Positions 16,820-25,695 of a DNA stretch of 64,000 nt are shown in pieces. This DNA comes from Pseudonocardia hierapolitana (lineage in GTDB: Bacteria; Actinomycetota; Actinomycetes; Mycobacteriales; Pseudonocardiaceae): assembly GCF_007994075.1 (NCBI RefSeq), contig NZ_VIWU01000001.1, positions 8,060,001-8,124,000 on the forward strand, written 5' to 3'. Below the pieces are notes generated by a model. That model was not told where the DNA came from. It made no database searches and worked only from the letters and a program-made list of their open reading frames with translations. Position 1 is the stretch's first letter. Every line of letters begins with the position of its first letter. A program made the translations under genes and the position numbers.

Positions 16820-17904
16820 TCAGGGCGCGGGCAGAGCCCGACTCGCACGCACCCAGCCCACGACTCGCGCACGCTCGGACCGCGAGTCGCGCTGTGGGTG
16901 CGCGTGAGTCGCGGGCTCGGTGCGCGCGTGTCGCGGTGGGGCTCGCCCTCGGTGTGGTCGCGGCCGCCGGGCTGTCGTTGCTCGTCGGCATCCAGCCCGT
17001 CACCCCGGCCGACGTCGTCCTGGCGCTCACGGCGCCCGCCGGGCGGCCGGCCGACGCCGTCGTCCTGTACCTGCGCGTGCCCCGCACCGCCGCAGGCCTG
17101 CTCGCCGGCGCCGGGCTCGGGCTGGCGGGCGCGGTGGCGCAGGGGCTGACCCGCAACCCACTGGCCGGGCCCGAGGTGCTCGGCGTCAACGGCGGGGCGG
17201 CGTTCGCGGGCCTGGTCGCGATGGCGCTGGTCGGGGTGGGGCCGCTCGGCGGCTACGTGTGGTTCTGCTTCGCGGGGGCCGCGCTCGCGCTCGGTGCCGT
17301 CCTCGCGATCGCTTCCGCCGGGCGCGACGGCGCCACGCCGGTGAAGATCGCGATGGCCGGGGCGGCGGTCTCCGCCCTCCTGTTCTCCCTGACCTCCGCC
17401 ATCGTGCTGCGTGACCACGACCTGTTCGAACGGTTCCGGTTCTGGCTGGTCGGCTCGCTGACGAGGGCCGACCTGCCCATCGTGCTCCAGGCCGTCCCGT
17501 TCCTCGCCGCCGGAACGGTGCTCGCGCTCGCGCTCGCCCGCCCGCTGGACGCCGCCGCGCTGGGCGACGACACGGCGCGCAGCCTCGGCGCCCGGCCCGC
17601 CCTGTTGCGCGGGTCGGCCATCGCGGCGGTCGTGGTCCTCGCCGGCACGGCCACGGCGGTCGCAGGCCCGGTCGGGTTCGTCGGGCTGGTCGTGCCGCAC
17701 GCCGCGCGGGCGCTCGCCGGCCCGGCGCACGTGCGCGTCCTGCCGCTCTCGGCGCTGCTCGGGGCGCTGGTGCTGCTGCTGGCCGACGTCGTGGGCCGCG
17801 TCGTGCTGCGGCCCGAGGAGGTGCAGGTCGGCGTCACCGCGGCGGTGCTGGGCGCGCCGGTCTTCCTGTACCTGCTCCGCAGGCGCCGGGTGGGGGACCT
17901 GTGA
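16816..17904 (+). CDS. FecCD-family ABC transporter permease, first subunit
   Basis: A polytopic permease of the iron-siderophore/B12 class, with the family stretches LYLRVPRTAAGLLAGAGLGL, GLTRNPLAGPEVLGVNGGA and AGPVGFVGLVVPHAAR. The GTG at 16816 overlaps the binding-protein stop, as the next permease does with this one, and gives 362 residues. However, the first 40 or so codons are hydrophilic and coincide with a nested palindrome at 16835-16917. Alternative GTG starts at 16894 or 16936 would place most or all of the element outside the protein and still leave every membrane segment. The true start is unresolved. Confidence 0.85.
   Translation: MIRARAEPDSHAPSPRLAHARTASRAVGARESRARCARVAVGLALGVVAAAGLSLLVGIQPVTPADVVLALTAPAGRPADAVVLYLRVPRTAAGLLAGAGLGLAGAVAQGLTRNPLAGPEVLGVNGGAAFAGLVAMALVGVGPLGGYVWFCFAGAALALGAVLAIASAGRDGATPVKIAMAGAAVSALLFSLTSAIVLRDHDLFERFRFWLVGSLTRADLPIVLQAVPFLAAGTVLALALARPLDAAALGDDTARSLGARPALLRGSAIAAVVVLAGTATAVAGPVGFVGLVVPHAARALAGPAHVRVLPLSALLGALVLLLADVVGRVVLRPEEVQVGVTAAVLGAPVFLYLLRRRRVGDL
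16835..16917. repeat. Nested palindrome, GACTCGCG family
   Basis: An 83-bp imperfect inverted repeat. The left side reads AGCCCGACTCGCACGCACCC then CGACTCGCGCACG; the right side carries GCGAGTCGCG then GGGTGCGCGTGAGTCGCGGG. It has the same layout as the CTTCACACA elements: an outer module with a CACCCA box and an inner module, mirrored about the centre. It starts 16 bases after the binding-protein stop codon and covers the first codons of the permease frame as opened. Confidence 0.65.
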
Positions 17905-18920
17905 CCGCGACCCTGCGGGCCGGGCGGGTCTCGGTGCGGGTGGAGCCGGCGTCCGTGCTGCTCGGCGCGGCCGCGTGGACCGCGGCGGTCGCGGTGGCGC
18001 TGCACGCCGTGACCGTCGGCGACTACCCCATGCCGCTCTCCACCGTGCTCGACACGCTCGCCGGCCACGGCACCCTGCTCACCTACGACGTCGTCGTGCG
18101 CAACCGGCTTCCCCGCGCGCTCGTCGCGCTGCTCGTCGGCGCGGCGCTGGGGTCGGCCGGCATGGTGCTGCAGCGCATCGCCCGCAACGCGCTCGTGAGC
18201 CCGGACGTGATCGGGGTCGGGGCCGGCGCGTCCGCGGGAGCGGTGGTCGTGATCGTGGTCGCCGGGGCGGGCGCGACGGCGGTCGCCGCGGGAGCGCTGA
18301 CCGGCGCGGTGGTCGCCTCGGCGACGGTCTACGCCGTCGCCGCCCGAGGTGGCGCCCACCGGCTCGTGCTGGTCGGCATCGGCGTCACCGCGCTCGCGAA
18401 CGCGGCCGCGTCGTTCCTGCTCACCCGCTCCGACCGGTACGCGGCCGAGCAGGCGGCCACCTGGCTCGTGGGCGACGTGGCCGGCCGCTCGTGGCCGGAC
18501 GTGCTCACGGTGGCGGCCGGGCTCGCGATCGGAGCGCCCGTCGTGCTGCTGCTCACCCGCCACCTGCGGCTGTTGGAGCTCGGGGACGACCTCGCGCGCG
18601 CCCTCGACGGCCGGATCGGAACGGCCCGGGCCGCGCTGGTGGCGGCCGCGGTGACGCTCACCGCGCTCGCCACGGCCGCAGCGGGCCCGATCGCTTTCGT
18701 CGCGCTCGTCGCGCCGCAGATCGTGCGCCGGGTGCTCACCCCGCGGTCGGCAGGCGTGCTGCCCGCGGCCGGGGTCGGAGCCCTCGTCGTGGTCTCGGCG
18801 GACCTCGCCGCGCGCCGCCTGTTCAGCCCGGACGAGCTACCGGCGGGCGTGCTCACCGCCGCCGTCGGCGCACCCGTCCTGCTGTACCTGCTGGTGCAGG
18901 TCAGCCGCCGTAGCGGCTGA
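17901..18920 (+). CDS. FecCD-family ABC transporter permease, second subunit
   Basis: A 339-residue polytopic permease, paralogue of the upstream one and presumably its heterodimer partner. Family stretches are RNRLPRALVALLVGAALG, ALVSPDVIGVGAGASAGA and AGPIAFVALVAPQIVRR. The GTG start overlaps the previous stop (GTGA). No ATP-binding subunit follows: the next gene is on the opposite strand and converges, overlapping this 3' end by about 20 bases. The ATPase must be encoded elsewhere or be shared with another importer (inference). Confidence 0.9.
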   Translation: MTATLRAGRVSVRVEPASVLLGAAAWTAAVAVALHAVTVGDYPMPLSTVLDTLAGHGTLLTYDVVVRNRLPRALVALLVGAALGSAGMVLQRIARNALVSPDVIGVGAGASAGAVVVIVVAGAGATAVAAGALTGAVVASATVYAVAARGGAHRLVLVGIGVTALANAAASFLLTRSDRYAAEQAATWLVGDVAGRSWPDVLTVAAGLAIGAPVVLLLTRHLRLLELGDDLARALDGRIGTARAALVAAAVTLTALATAAAGPIAFVALVAPQIVRRVLTPRSAGVLPAAGVGALVVVSADLAARRLFSPDELPAGVLTAAVGAPVLLYLLVQVSRRSG

Positions 18921-19335
18921 TCCGCTCCGGCCGGATGACGATGCGGACGAGATCGGACTCCACCATCGACGTCAGCGCGGCCGCCTTCTCCGGGTCGTCG
19001 AGGTCCCAGTAGCGCGCGCCGAGACGGGTGGCCAGCTCGCCTGCGCCGTCCTGCTCGACGGTCGCGGTGCCGCTGATCGCGATCCAGTTCTCCTGCTCCC
19101 CGAAGGCGTTGGCGGCGACGAGCGACGCCCGCGGGTCCTGGCGCACCCGCCGGACCTTCGGCGAGGTCGCGAGGGAGAACAGCTGCACCGCGCCGTCCTC
19201 GGTGACCTCGAACCACACCGGCCGAGGCTCTGGGAGCCCGGTACCGCCCGCCACGGTGAGGAAGCCCAGCCGGGGCGCGGCCAGGAACTCCCGGTCGGCC
19301 GCGGTGAGCTCCGCGGCGCTCGTCGTGCTGCTCAT
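18901..19335 (-). CDS. PPOX-class flavin/F420-dependent enzyme family protein
   Basis: A 144-residue split-barrel protein of the pyridoxamine-phosphate-oxidase superfamily, with PRLGFLTVAGGTGLPEPRPV, SPKVRRVRQDPRASLVAANA and NWIAISGTATVE. Actinobacterial members of this size often bind F420 or FMN and reduce enones or similar compounds (family knowledge). The ATG at 19335 gives a normal length. Its 3' end overlaps the convergent permease gene by 20 bases. No partner gene indicates a substrate. Confidence 0.8.
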   Translation of the reverse strand: MSSTTSAAELTAADREFLAAPRLGFLTVAGGTGLPEPRPVWFEVTEDGAVQLFSLATSPKVRRVRQDPRASLVAANAFGEQENWIAISGTATVEQDGAGELATRLGARYWDLDDPEKAAALTSMVESDLVRIVIRPERISRYGG

Positions 19336-19386
19336 CGACCCTCCTCGATCATGCGGGCCAACGCGTCCGGGCCCTCGATCATTCCG

Positions 19387-19425
19387 CGCTCGATCACCGG
19401 CGCTCGATCACCGGCGCTCGATCAG
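19387..19425. repeat. Short tandem repeat, 14-bp unit
   Basis: About 2.8 copies of CGCTCGATCACCGG lie in tandem between the divergent PPOX and DUF1707 genes. It overlaps the likely promoter and leader of the downstream gene, so copy-number change could alter expression (inference). The shorter core CGATCA also recurs just upstream. Confidence 0.65.
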
Positions 19426-19447
19426 GCCGTGGCGATACGGTGACGAC

Positions 19448-20095
19448 GTGCCCGACGAGACGACCGCCCGTTTCCTGCGCGTCTCCGACGCCGAGCGCGA
19501 GCACGTCGTCGGGCTGCTGCAGCGGGCCACCGGCTCGGGGCTGCTCGACATCGACGAGTTCACCCGCCGCGTCGACACCGCCCTCGCCGCGCGCACCCGC
19601 GGCGAGCTGAACGCCGTGCTGCTCGACCTGCCGGGCCTGACCCACCCGGACCGGCCGGCGCAGGTACCGGCGCCCGCCCGGCCTCCCGTCCACCGCCCCG
19701 CCCCGGTCGTCACCGACACCGGAAGCGACACAGGCACCGGCGAGGTCCGCAGCACGCTCGGCTCCGTCAGCCGCCGGGGTGTCTGGGACGTGCCCGCGCA
19801 CCTGGTGGTGCGCACCACGCTCGGCTCTGCGGAGCTCGACTTCACCGAGGCGCGCATCCCGCACGAGGTCGTCGACATCGAGCTGGACGTGGTGGCCGCC
19901 TCGGTGGAGCTGCGCCTGCCCGCCGGGGCCCGCGTCGAGCACGGTGAGCTGCAGGCCACGCTCTCCGGCGTCGAGAACCACGTGCGCCCCCGCGCCGACG
20001 CGCCGGACGGCCCGCTCTTCCGGATCCGCGGCTCGGTGCGGGCGGGTTCGGTGGAGATCCGCCCGCCCCACCGGTCCCGCTGGTGGCGGCGGTAG
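19448..20095 (+). CDS. DUF1707 protein with C-terminal beta domain
   Basis: A 215-residue protein with a GTG start. Residues 5-60 are a DUF1707 (SHOCT-like) module, RVSDAEREHVVGLLQRATGS followed by LDIDEFTRRVDTALAARTRG and a conserved leucine-rich end. A proline-rich linker follows, then a repeated-strand region of about 110 residues resembling the C-terminus of LiaF/cell-wall-active-antibiotic response proteins. There is no membrane segment. This is a common actinobacterial combination of unknown role, often linked to envelope stress (family knowledge). Confidence 0.8.
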   Translation: MPDETTARFLRVSDAEREHVVGLLQRATGSGLLDIDEFTRRVDTALAARTRGELNAVLLDLPGLTHPDRPAQVPAPARPPVHRPAPVVTDTGSDTGTGEVRSTLGSVSRRGVWDVPAHLVVRTTLGSAELDFTEARIPHEVVDIELDVVAASVELRLPAGARVEHGELQATLSGVENHVRPRADAPDGPLFRIRGSVRAGSVEIRPPHRSRWWRR

Positions 20096-20123
20096 CCCGA
20101 GGCGCCCCCGTTCTCGGCTCGCA

Positions 20124-20180
20124 TTCCGACCAACGGCGCGTTCGTCGGAACCTATCCGACGAAGGCGCCGTTCGTCGGAA
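20124..20180. repeat. Nested palindrome, TTCGTCGG family, copy B
   Basis: A 57-bp inverted repeat of two 25-base arms with a 7-base spacer. Each arm runs from CCGAC through a GGCGC centre to TTCGTCGG, and the arms match at 23 of 25 positions when one is reverse-complemented. It lies between the convergent DUF1707 and LysR genes, 8 bases beyond the LysR stop and 28 beyond the DUF1707 stop, an ideal place for a bidirectional terminator. Confidence 0.8.
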
Positions 20181-20188
20181 CGCGCGAG

Positions 20189-21082
20189 CTACGGCACCGT
20201 CTCGGCCACCACCTCGGCGAAGGCGCGGATCCTCGCGTTCTCGTGGTCGTGGTGCCACACCAGCCCGAGAGCCGTTTCCGGGAGGCCTGCGACCGGGACG
20301 TCCACGACGTCGCGGCGGCGGTGGTAGGCGGCGGTGGGCGCGCACAACAGCATGCCGCCGCGGTTGGCGGCGATCAGCCACACGCCCTCCTGCAGCGTGC
20401 TGACGGCCGGGCCGCGGGGGATGGGCTGTCCACCGGGGGTGGTGGCGGGTGCGTGGGCGCGGCGCCAGTACTCCCCCGCGGGTTCGGCCGCGGAGATCAG
20501 CGGGACGTCCACGAGGTCCTCGGCCGAGACCTCGGCGCAGCCGGCGAGCGGGTGCCGGATGGAGATCGCGAGGTGTTGCGGGTGCCGGGAGAACACCGGC
20601 CCCAGCACGATCCCCTCCTCCTCGACGGGCAGCAGCACGACGGCGGCGTCGACCTCGCCGCGGTGCACCGGGCCGAACGGGTCCGACAGCGGGATCTCGG
20701 TGATCTCGACGCTGCTGCCGGCGTGCCGGTCCTGGAAGGCGGTGACGGCGGCGAGCAGGCGGTCGTCGGCCGTGCCCTGGAACCCGACGCGCAGTGGGCC
20801 GGGGACCGTCCGGGCGGCGTCGCGGGTCTCGTCGACGGCCGCGCGCATTGCGTCGTAGGCCGGTCGGAGGGACGCGCGGAACCGCTGCCCGAGCGGGGTG
20901 AGGCGCACGCTGCGGCTGGTGCGGCTAACGAGGCGGGCGCCCACGCGCCGTTCGAGGGAGCCGATCAGCTGGCTCACCCGGCTCTGGGAGACGTAGAGCC
21001 GCTCCCCCGTCCGTCCGAAGTGCAGCTCGTCGGCGAGGACGAGGAAGCACTCGAGCTCCCGGATCTCCAGCCCGGCCACCAC
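20189..21082 (-). CDS. LysR-family transcriptional regulator
   Basis: A 297-residue LysR protein with a GTG start. The N-terminal helix-turn-helix is ELECFLVLADELHFGRTGER followed by LYVSQSRVSQLIGSLERRVG; residues 90-295 form the effector-binding domain (PLRVGFQGTADDRLL). It diverges from the MFS exporter gene at 21307 across 224 bp, so it probably controls that exporter. The intervening region shows no clear single operator. The inducer is unknown. Confidence 0.87.
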   Translation of the reverse strand: MVAGLEIRELECFLVLADELHFGRTGERLYVSQSRVSQLIGSLERRVGARLVSRTSRSVRLTPLGQRFRASLRPAYDAMRAAVDETRDAARTVPGPLRVGFQGTADDRLLAAVTAFQDRHAGSSVEITEIPLSDPFGPVHRGEVDAAVVLLPVEEEGIVLGPVFSRHPQHLAISIRHPLAGCAEVSAEDLVDVPLISAAEPAGEYWRRAHAPATTPGGQPIPRGPAVSTLQEGVWLIAANRGGMLLCAPTAAYHRRRDVVDVPVAGLPETALGLVWHHDHENARIRAFAEVVAETVP

Positions 21083-21306
21083 GCGACCTCCGATCGATGA
21101 GTCCCGCTCATGGAAGCGTGAGAGCTCCGTCGTTGTTCCGCGCCGCCGCCGGCGGTGGGCTGGGGATCATGACTGCGAGTGGGCCGGCGCCGTCCTGCGG
21201 GGGAGGCGCGCAGGGAGCGAGGTACGAGCGACCGAGCACCGGAGGAGCAGGACGGGGCCTGGAGGGCCCGCGAGCCGCCGGAGCGGAGCGGAGGCAATCC
21301 AACACA

Positions 21307-22449
21307 GTGACTCGCACGACCGGTTGGCCGGCCGTGATCGTGGTGGCGACCGGCATCTTCACGGTCGTCACGGCGGAGATGCTTCCGGTCGGGCTGCTCA
21401 CCCCGATCGCCGCCGCGCTCGCGGTGAGTGAGGGCGTGGCCGGGCAGACGCTCACCATCACCGGGGTGGTCGCGGCGGTCTCCGCGCCGCTGGTGGTGCC
21501 CGCGCTGGGGCGTCTGGACCGGCGCACGGCGCTGGTGGCGCTGATGGGGCTGCTCGCTCTCGCCAACCTGCTCGCCGCGTGGTCGCCCACCTTCGCCGTG
21601 ATGATCGTCGCCCGGGTCGTGGTGGGGATCGCGATGGGGGGCGTCTGGTCGGTCGCGGCGGGGCTCGCGGTGCGGCTGGTCCAGGCGGGCTCCGTGGGGC
21701 GCGCCACCGCCACGATCTTCAGCGGCATCGCCGTGGCGTCCGTGCTGGGCGTGCCTGCGGGCACGTTCCTCGGGGCGATCGCGGGGTGGCGGGCGGCGTT
21801 CGTGGTGGTCGCGACGGTGTCGGCGGCGGTTGCGCTCGCGATGGCGGTGCTGCTCCCCCGGCTTCCGGCCGAGCGCGCGGCGGGTCTCTCCGGCATCACC
21901 GCGCTGTTGCGCAACCCGCGGGTCGTCACCGGGCTCGTCGTGGTGGCGCTGCTGGTGATCGGGCACTTCGGCGCCTACACCTACGTGCGTCCCGTGCTGG
22001 AGGCGCGCGCGATCGACGCCCCGCTGATCGGCACGCTGCTACTGGTCTACGGCGTGGCAGGCGTGGCGGGCAACTTCGTCTCGGGCACGGCCGCGGCCCG
22101 GTCGGTGCGGCGCACCGTGCTCGTGCTCGCCGGGCTGCTCGTGGCCGCCGTGCTGCTGCTCGCGCTCGCGCCGTCGGCGCCCCTCGCCGCGGTCGCGTTG
22201 GTCGTATGGGGCCTCGGGTACGGCGGGGTCTCGGTGACCGCTCAGACATGGATGACGGTCGCCGCCCCGGACGCGCGGGAGACGGCTTCGTCGCTCTTCG
22301 CGGGTGTCTTCAACGGGGCGATCGCGCTGGGCGCGGTCGGCGGCGGCCTGGTCGTCGACGGCTTCGGCCCGACCGCGGTCCTGGCCTGGGGCGCCGTGCT
22401 GGTGCTCGGCGCGCCGGCGGCGATGGCACTCGGCCGTCCGGTGCGCTAG
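21307..22449 (+). CDS. MFS transporter, DHA1 drug-efflux type
   Basis: A 380-residue permease with 12 predicted membrane segments (short loops, long hydrophobic runs), typical of the AraJ/NepI/sugar-efflux group. The N-terminus IVVATGIFTVVTAEMLPVGL is characteristic, as is LDRRTALVALMGLLALANLL in the loop between helices 2 and 3. The GTG at 21307 was chosen because it places the first helix about 10 residues in; the frame is open to 21097, but that upstream part is not hydrophobic. Probably a proton-driven exporter controlled by the divergent LysR protein (inference). Confidence 0.85.
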   Translation: MTRTTGWPAVIVVATGIFTVVTAEMLPVGLLTPIAAALAVSEGVAGQTLTITGVVAAVSAPLVVPALGRLDRRTALVALMGLLALANLLAAWSPTFAVMIVARVVVGIAMGGVWSVAAGLAVRLVQAGSVGRATATIFSGIAVASVLGVPAGTFLGAIAGWRAAFVVVATVSAAVALAMAVLLPRLPAERAAGLSGITALLRNPRVVTGLVVVALLVIGHFGAYTYVRPVLEARAIDAPLIGTLLLVYGVAGVAGNFVSGTAAARSVRRTVLVLAGLLVAAVLLLALAPSAPLAAVALVVWGLGYGGVSVTAQTWMTVAAPDARETASSLFAGVFNGAIALGAVGGGLVVDGFGPTAVLAWGAVLVLGAPAAMALGRPVR

Positions 22450-22479
22450 CTCGCCGCCAGCGACCAGCCGAGGTGGAGA

Positions 22480-23982
22480 TCACCGGCGCGTGAGAGCACG
22501 CCTGCGCCGCTTGGCCACGGGCAGCAGCAGCGGGATCAGCAGCGAGAGCAGGACGACGATCCACAGGAACACCGTGATCGGCGAGGACACCAGGATCGCC
22601 GGGTCGCCCTCCGACAGGGTGAGCGCGCGGCGCAGCTGCTGCTCGGCGAGCGGGCCGAGGATCAACCCGACCACGGCCGGGGCCACCGGCACCCCCGCGG
22701 TCCGCATCAGCAGCCCGAGCAGGCCGAGCCCGCACAACACCAGCAGGTCGACAGCGGTGCCACCGGCCGCGTACGCCCCGAGCGTCGCGAACACCAGCAC
22801 ACCGGCGTAGATGCCGTACGCCGGGATCTCGAGCAGCCGGGCCCAGATCCGCACCAGCGGCAGGTTGAGCACGAGCAGCATCACGTTGCCGACGTACAGG
22901 CTCGCGATGAGCGTCCAGACCAGGGCGCCGGACTCGGAGAAGAGCTGCGGGCCCGGCTGCAGCCCGTAGGACTGGAACGCCGTGAGGATCACGGCCGCGG
23001 TTGCCGACGTAGGCAGCCCGATCGTGAGCAGCGGGACCAGCACGCCCGCCGCCGCCGCGTTGTTGGCGGCCTCCGGCCCTGCCACGCCCTCGATCGCCCC
23101 GCGACCGAACTCCTCGGGGTGGCGGGTGAGCCGCTTCTCCGCGGCGTAGGACAGGAAGGTCGGCACCTCGGCGCCACCGGCGGGGAGGCTCCCGATCGGG
23201 AACCCGAGCGCGGTGCCCCGCAACCAGGCGGGCCACGACCGGCGGAAGTCCGACCCGGAGAGCACGGCCGGCCCCCGCAGCGGCTCGACCGTCGCGTGCC
23301 CGGTGCCGGTGAGCAGGTGCCCGAACGCCTCGGAGAGCGCGAACAGCGCCACCACGACGATCACGACGTCGATGCCGTCGAGCAGCGCGTCGATGCCGTA
23401 GGTGAGCCGGGGCTGCCCGGTCTGGGCGTCGATCCCGATCAGCCCGATCGTGACGCCCACGAGCAGGCTCGCGAAGCCCTTGAGCAGGTTCGGCCCGAGC
23501 AACGCGCTCACCGTGACGAACGCGACGGCCATCAGCGCCACGTACTCCGGCGGGCCGAAGCCGGTGGCGAAGTCGGCCACGAGGGGTGCGAGGAACGTCA
23601 GCGCGACGGTGCCGATCGTGCCGGCGACGAAGGAGCCGAGCGCCGCGGTGGCGAGCGCGGCGGCGGCCCGCCCCGCGCGGGCCATCTTGTTGCCTTCGAG
23701 GGCCGAGATCATCGAGGCGCTCTCGCCGGGCGTGTTGAGCAGGATCGACGTCGTCGACCCGCCGTACATGCCGCCGTAGTAGATGCCGGCGAACATGATC
23801 AGCGCGCTGGAGGGCTCCAGCCGGAACGTGATCGGCAGCAGCAGCGCGACGGTGAGCGCCGGGCCGATCCCGGGCAGCACGCCCACGGCGGTGCCGATCG
23901 TGACGCCGACCAGCGCCCACAGCAGGTGCGCAGGCGTGAGGGCGCCCGCGAAGCCCTCCATCAGCAGCCCCAGCTGATCCAT
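22480..23982 (-). CDS. tctA: Tripartite tricarboxylate transporter, large membrane subunit TctA
   Basis: A 500-residue polytopic protein, the usual TctA length. Signature stretches are [40 protein letters not shown] and [20 protein letters not shown]. TctA is the ion-coupled channel component of secondary importers for citrate, tricarballylate or other carboxylates. The ATG was placed at [11 protein letters not shown] because its codon overlaps the TctB stop. It is the last gene of the tctCBA transcript, whose order is the common one. Confidence 0.93.
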   Translation of the reverse strand: MDQLGLLMEGFAGALTPAHLLWALVGVTIGTAVGVLPGIGPALTVALLLPITFRLEPSSALIMFAGIYYGGMYGGSTTSILLNTPGESASMISALEGNKMARAGRAAAALATAALGSFVAGTIGTVALTFLAPLVADFATGFGPPEYVALMAVAFVTVSALLGPNLLKGFASLLVGVTIGLIGIDAQTGQPRLTYGIDALLDGIDVVIVVVALFALSEAFGHLLTGTGHATVEPLRGPAVLSGSDFRRSWPAWLRGTALGFPIGSLPAGGAEVPTFLSYAAEKRLTRHPEEFGRGAIEGVAGPEAANNAAAAGVLVPLLTIGLPTSATAAVILTAFQSYGLQPGPQLFSESGALVWTLIASLYVGNVMLLVLNLPLVRIWARLLEIPAYGIYAGVLVFATLGAYAAGGTAVDLLVLCGLGLLGLLMRTAGVPVAPAVVGLILGPLAEQQLRRALTLSEGDPAILVSSPITVFLWIVVLLSLLIPLLLPVAKRRRRALTRR

Positions 23983-24560
23983 CAGAACCCCCAGGGGCCG
24001 CTGGGCAGGGTGAGCCCGATCAGCCGGTCGAAGACGAGGAACACGACCGCGGCCAGTGCCCAGCCCCAGGCGAGCACCCGCCAGTCCCGCGGGGCGTCGA
24101 GCAGCAGGGCCGCGGCGACGAAGAGCGCGGTGGCGGTGACGACGTAGCCCAGCAGCGGCAGCAGCAGCGCGAACCCGATCAGCGCCGCGACGAGGCCGAG
24201 CACCCGCAGCCCGGCCCGGCGTTGCCACGGGGTGCCTGTCCCGGCCCTGGGCAGCTTGCGGCGGGCGTCGACCAGCAGCCCGGCACCGACCGCGCCGAGC
24301 GCCACCCCGACCGGCAGCGGCACGGCCGCGGGCCCGACCACGGCCGACGTGGCCGGGAGCCGCAACGCGTCGACGATCACGAGCACGGCGGCGAGCAGCA
24401 GCAGCCCGCCGAACACCGCCGTGGCGAGCACGGTGTGCCGGTCGACGGTGACCGGCCGGCCCTCCGCAGGCGCTGTGTCCTCAGTAGGCGCTGTGTCCTC
24501 AGTGGGCGCTGTGTCCTCAGTGGGCGCTGTGTCCTCAGTGGGCGCTGTGTCCTCGGGCAT
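23982..24560 (-). CDS. tctB: Tripartite tricarboxylate transporter, small membrane subunit TctB
   Basis: A 192-residue protein with four hydrophobic segments after residue 40, matching TctB. It overlaps TctC and TctA by 4 bases each (ATGA), so the three subunits are translationally coupled. The N-terminus is unusual: five near-identical hexapeptides EDTAPT, encoded by an 18-bp tandem repeat, form an acidic, disordered cytoplasmic extension not expected of the family. The number of repeats could vary between strains (inference). Confidence 0.88.
   Translation of the reverse strand: MPEDTAPTEDTAPTEDTAPTEDTAPTEDTAPAEGRPVTVDRHTVLATAVFGGLLLLAAVLVIVDALRLPATSAVVGPAAVPLPVGVALGAVGAGLLVDARRKLPRAGTGTPWQRRAGLRVLGLVAALIGFALLLPLLGYVVTATALFVAAALLLDAPRDWRVLAWGWALAAVVFLVFDRLIGLTLPSGPWGF
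24469..24555. repeat. In-frame 18-bp minisatellite in tctB
   Basis: Four full units and one partial unit of an 18-bp repeat (GGCGCTGTGTCCTCAGTG on the + strand) start at 24469, 24487, 24505, 24523 and 24541. Units are identical except for one base in the first. Because 18 is a multiple of 3, slippage adds or removes six residues and keeps the frame. Confidence 0.92.
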
Positions 24561-25609
24561 CAGCTTCCCCCCAACCCGATCTGGGTGAGCACCCGCGACA
24601 CCCGGTCCTGCTCGGACGTCACGAACTCCTCGAACGCGGGCCCGGCGAGCAGGGCATCACCCCAGCCCCGGCGGGCCAGCGCGTCGCGCCAGGCCTCGGT
24701 GTGCGCCATCCGGACGAGCATGTCTTCCAGGGCCTGCTCCTCCTGCTCCGTGATGCCCGGCGGGGCGACGACCCCGCGCCAGTTCTCGACGACGACGTCG
24801 AGCCCCGACTCCTTCAGCGACGGGACATCGGGCAGCGACGGAAGCCGGTCCGCGCTCGACACGCCGAGCGCGCGCACGGTGCCCGCCTCGATCTGGGGCT
24901 CGATCTCCGAGAGCCCGAAGATCCCGATGGTCGACCGCCCGGACAGGACGGTGGTGAGCGCCTCGCCGCCGCCGGAGTGGGCGACGTAGCTGACGCGCGC
25001 CGGGTCGGCGCCGACGGCCTGCGCGAGCAGGCCGGCCATGATCTGCTCGGCGCCGCCCGCCGATCCGCCGGAGATCGAGACGGCGGCGATGTCGGCCTGC
25101 ATCGCCGCGACCAGGCCGGGCAGGTCGGTGAGCGGGGAGTCGGCCGCGACCACGACGACCTGGTAGTCGGTGGTGAGCCGCGCGAGCGGGGTGGTGTCGG
25201 CGAGCGAATGCGGCGAGCCGTTCGCGATGACCGCGCCCATCATGATCAACCCGGTCGTCATCAGCTCGGACGGGTCGCCGTCGTGCCGGACGAACTGGCT
25301 GAGCCCGATCGTGCCGCCCGCCCCGGAGACGTTGTAGACCTCGGTGCGCCCCACCAGCTCGCGCAGCGCCTTCTGCATCTCCCGCGAGGTCTGGTCCCAT
25401 CCCCCGCCGGGCGAGGCCGGGGCCATGATCCGCAGCTGTTCGTCGCCGAGCACGTCCTGCACGGCGCCGCCGCGATCGTCGGCCGGCGCGGTGAGCACGA
25501 CCGCGGCCGTGGCCGCGAGCGCCGCCACCAGCGCGATCACGCCGCTGCGCCGGCGGCCGCGCTCCGGGCTCGCCGCCGCCCGCTCCTCGGTGGTCCCGGG
25601 TGGCTGCAT
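24560..25609 (-). CDS. tctC: Tripartite tricarboxylate transporter substrate-binding protein TctC
   Basis: A 349-residue exported binding protein of the Bug/TctC family. An Arg-rich n-region and a hydrophobic stretch (about residues 23-42) form the export signal or anchor, without a clear lipobox. The mature part has APASPGGGWDQTSREMQKAL, NVSGAGGTIG, SISGGSAGGAEQIMAG and APPGITEQEEQALEDML. It should capture a di- or tricarboxylate and deliver it to TctAB. It diverges from the TcuA-like gene, which makes tricarballylate, citrate or aconitate reasonable substrates (inference). Confidence 0.92.
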   Translation of the reverse strand: MQPPGTTEERAAASPERGRRRSGVIALVAALAATAAVVLTAPADDRGGAVQDVLGDEQLRIMAPASPGGGWDQTSREMQKALRELVGRTEVYNVSGAGGTIGLSQFVRHDGDPSELMTTGLIMMGAVIANGSPHSLADTTPLARLTTDYQVVVVAADSPLTDLPGLVAAMQADIAAVSISGGSAGGAEQIMAGLLAQAVGADPARVSYVAHSGGGEALTTVLSGRSTIGIFGLSEIEPQIEAGTVRALGVSSADRLPSLPDVPSLKESGLDVVVENWRGVVAPPGITEQEEQALEDMLVRMAHTEAWRDALARRGWGDALLAGPAFEEFVTSEQDRVSRVLTQIGLGGS

Positions 25610-25650
25610 CGCCGGTCTCCCGTCGCGGGTTCGACTGCTTTGTCGACGGT

Positions 25651-25658
25651 TGTATACA
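25651..25658. promoter_or_regulatory. GntR-type operator TGTATACA
   Basis: A perfect 8-bp palindrome TGTATACA lies between the divergent tctC (25609) and TcuA-like (25696) starts. TNGTATACNA-type sites are typical of FCD-class GntR regulators, and such a gene lies just downstream at 27156. It could control both transcripts (inference). Confidence 0.5.
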
Positions 25659-25695
25659 GTGATGTGCAGTCCAGGACAAGCGGAAGGGTCGCGAC

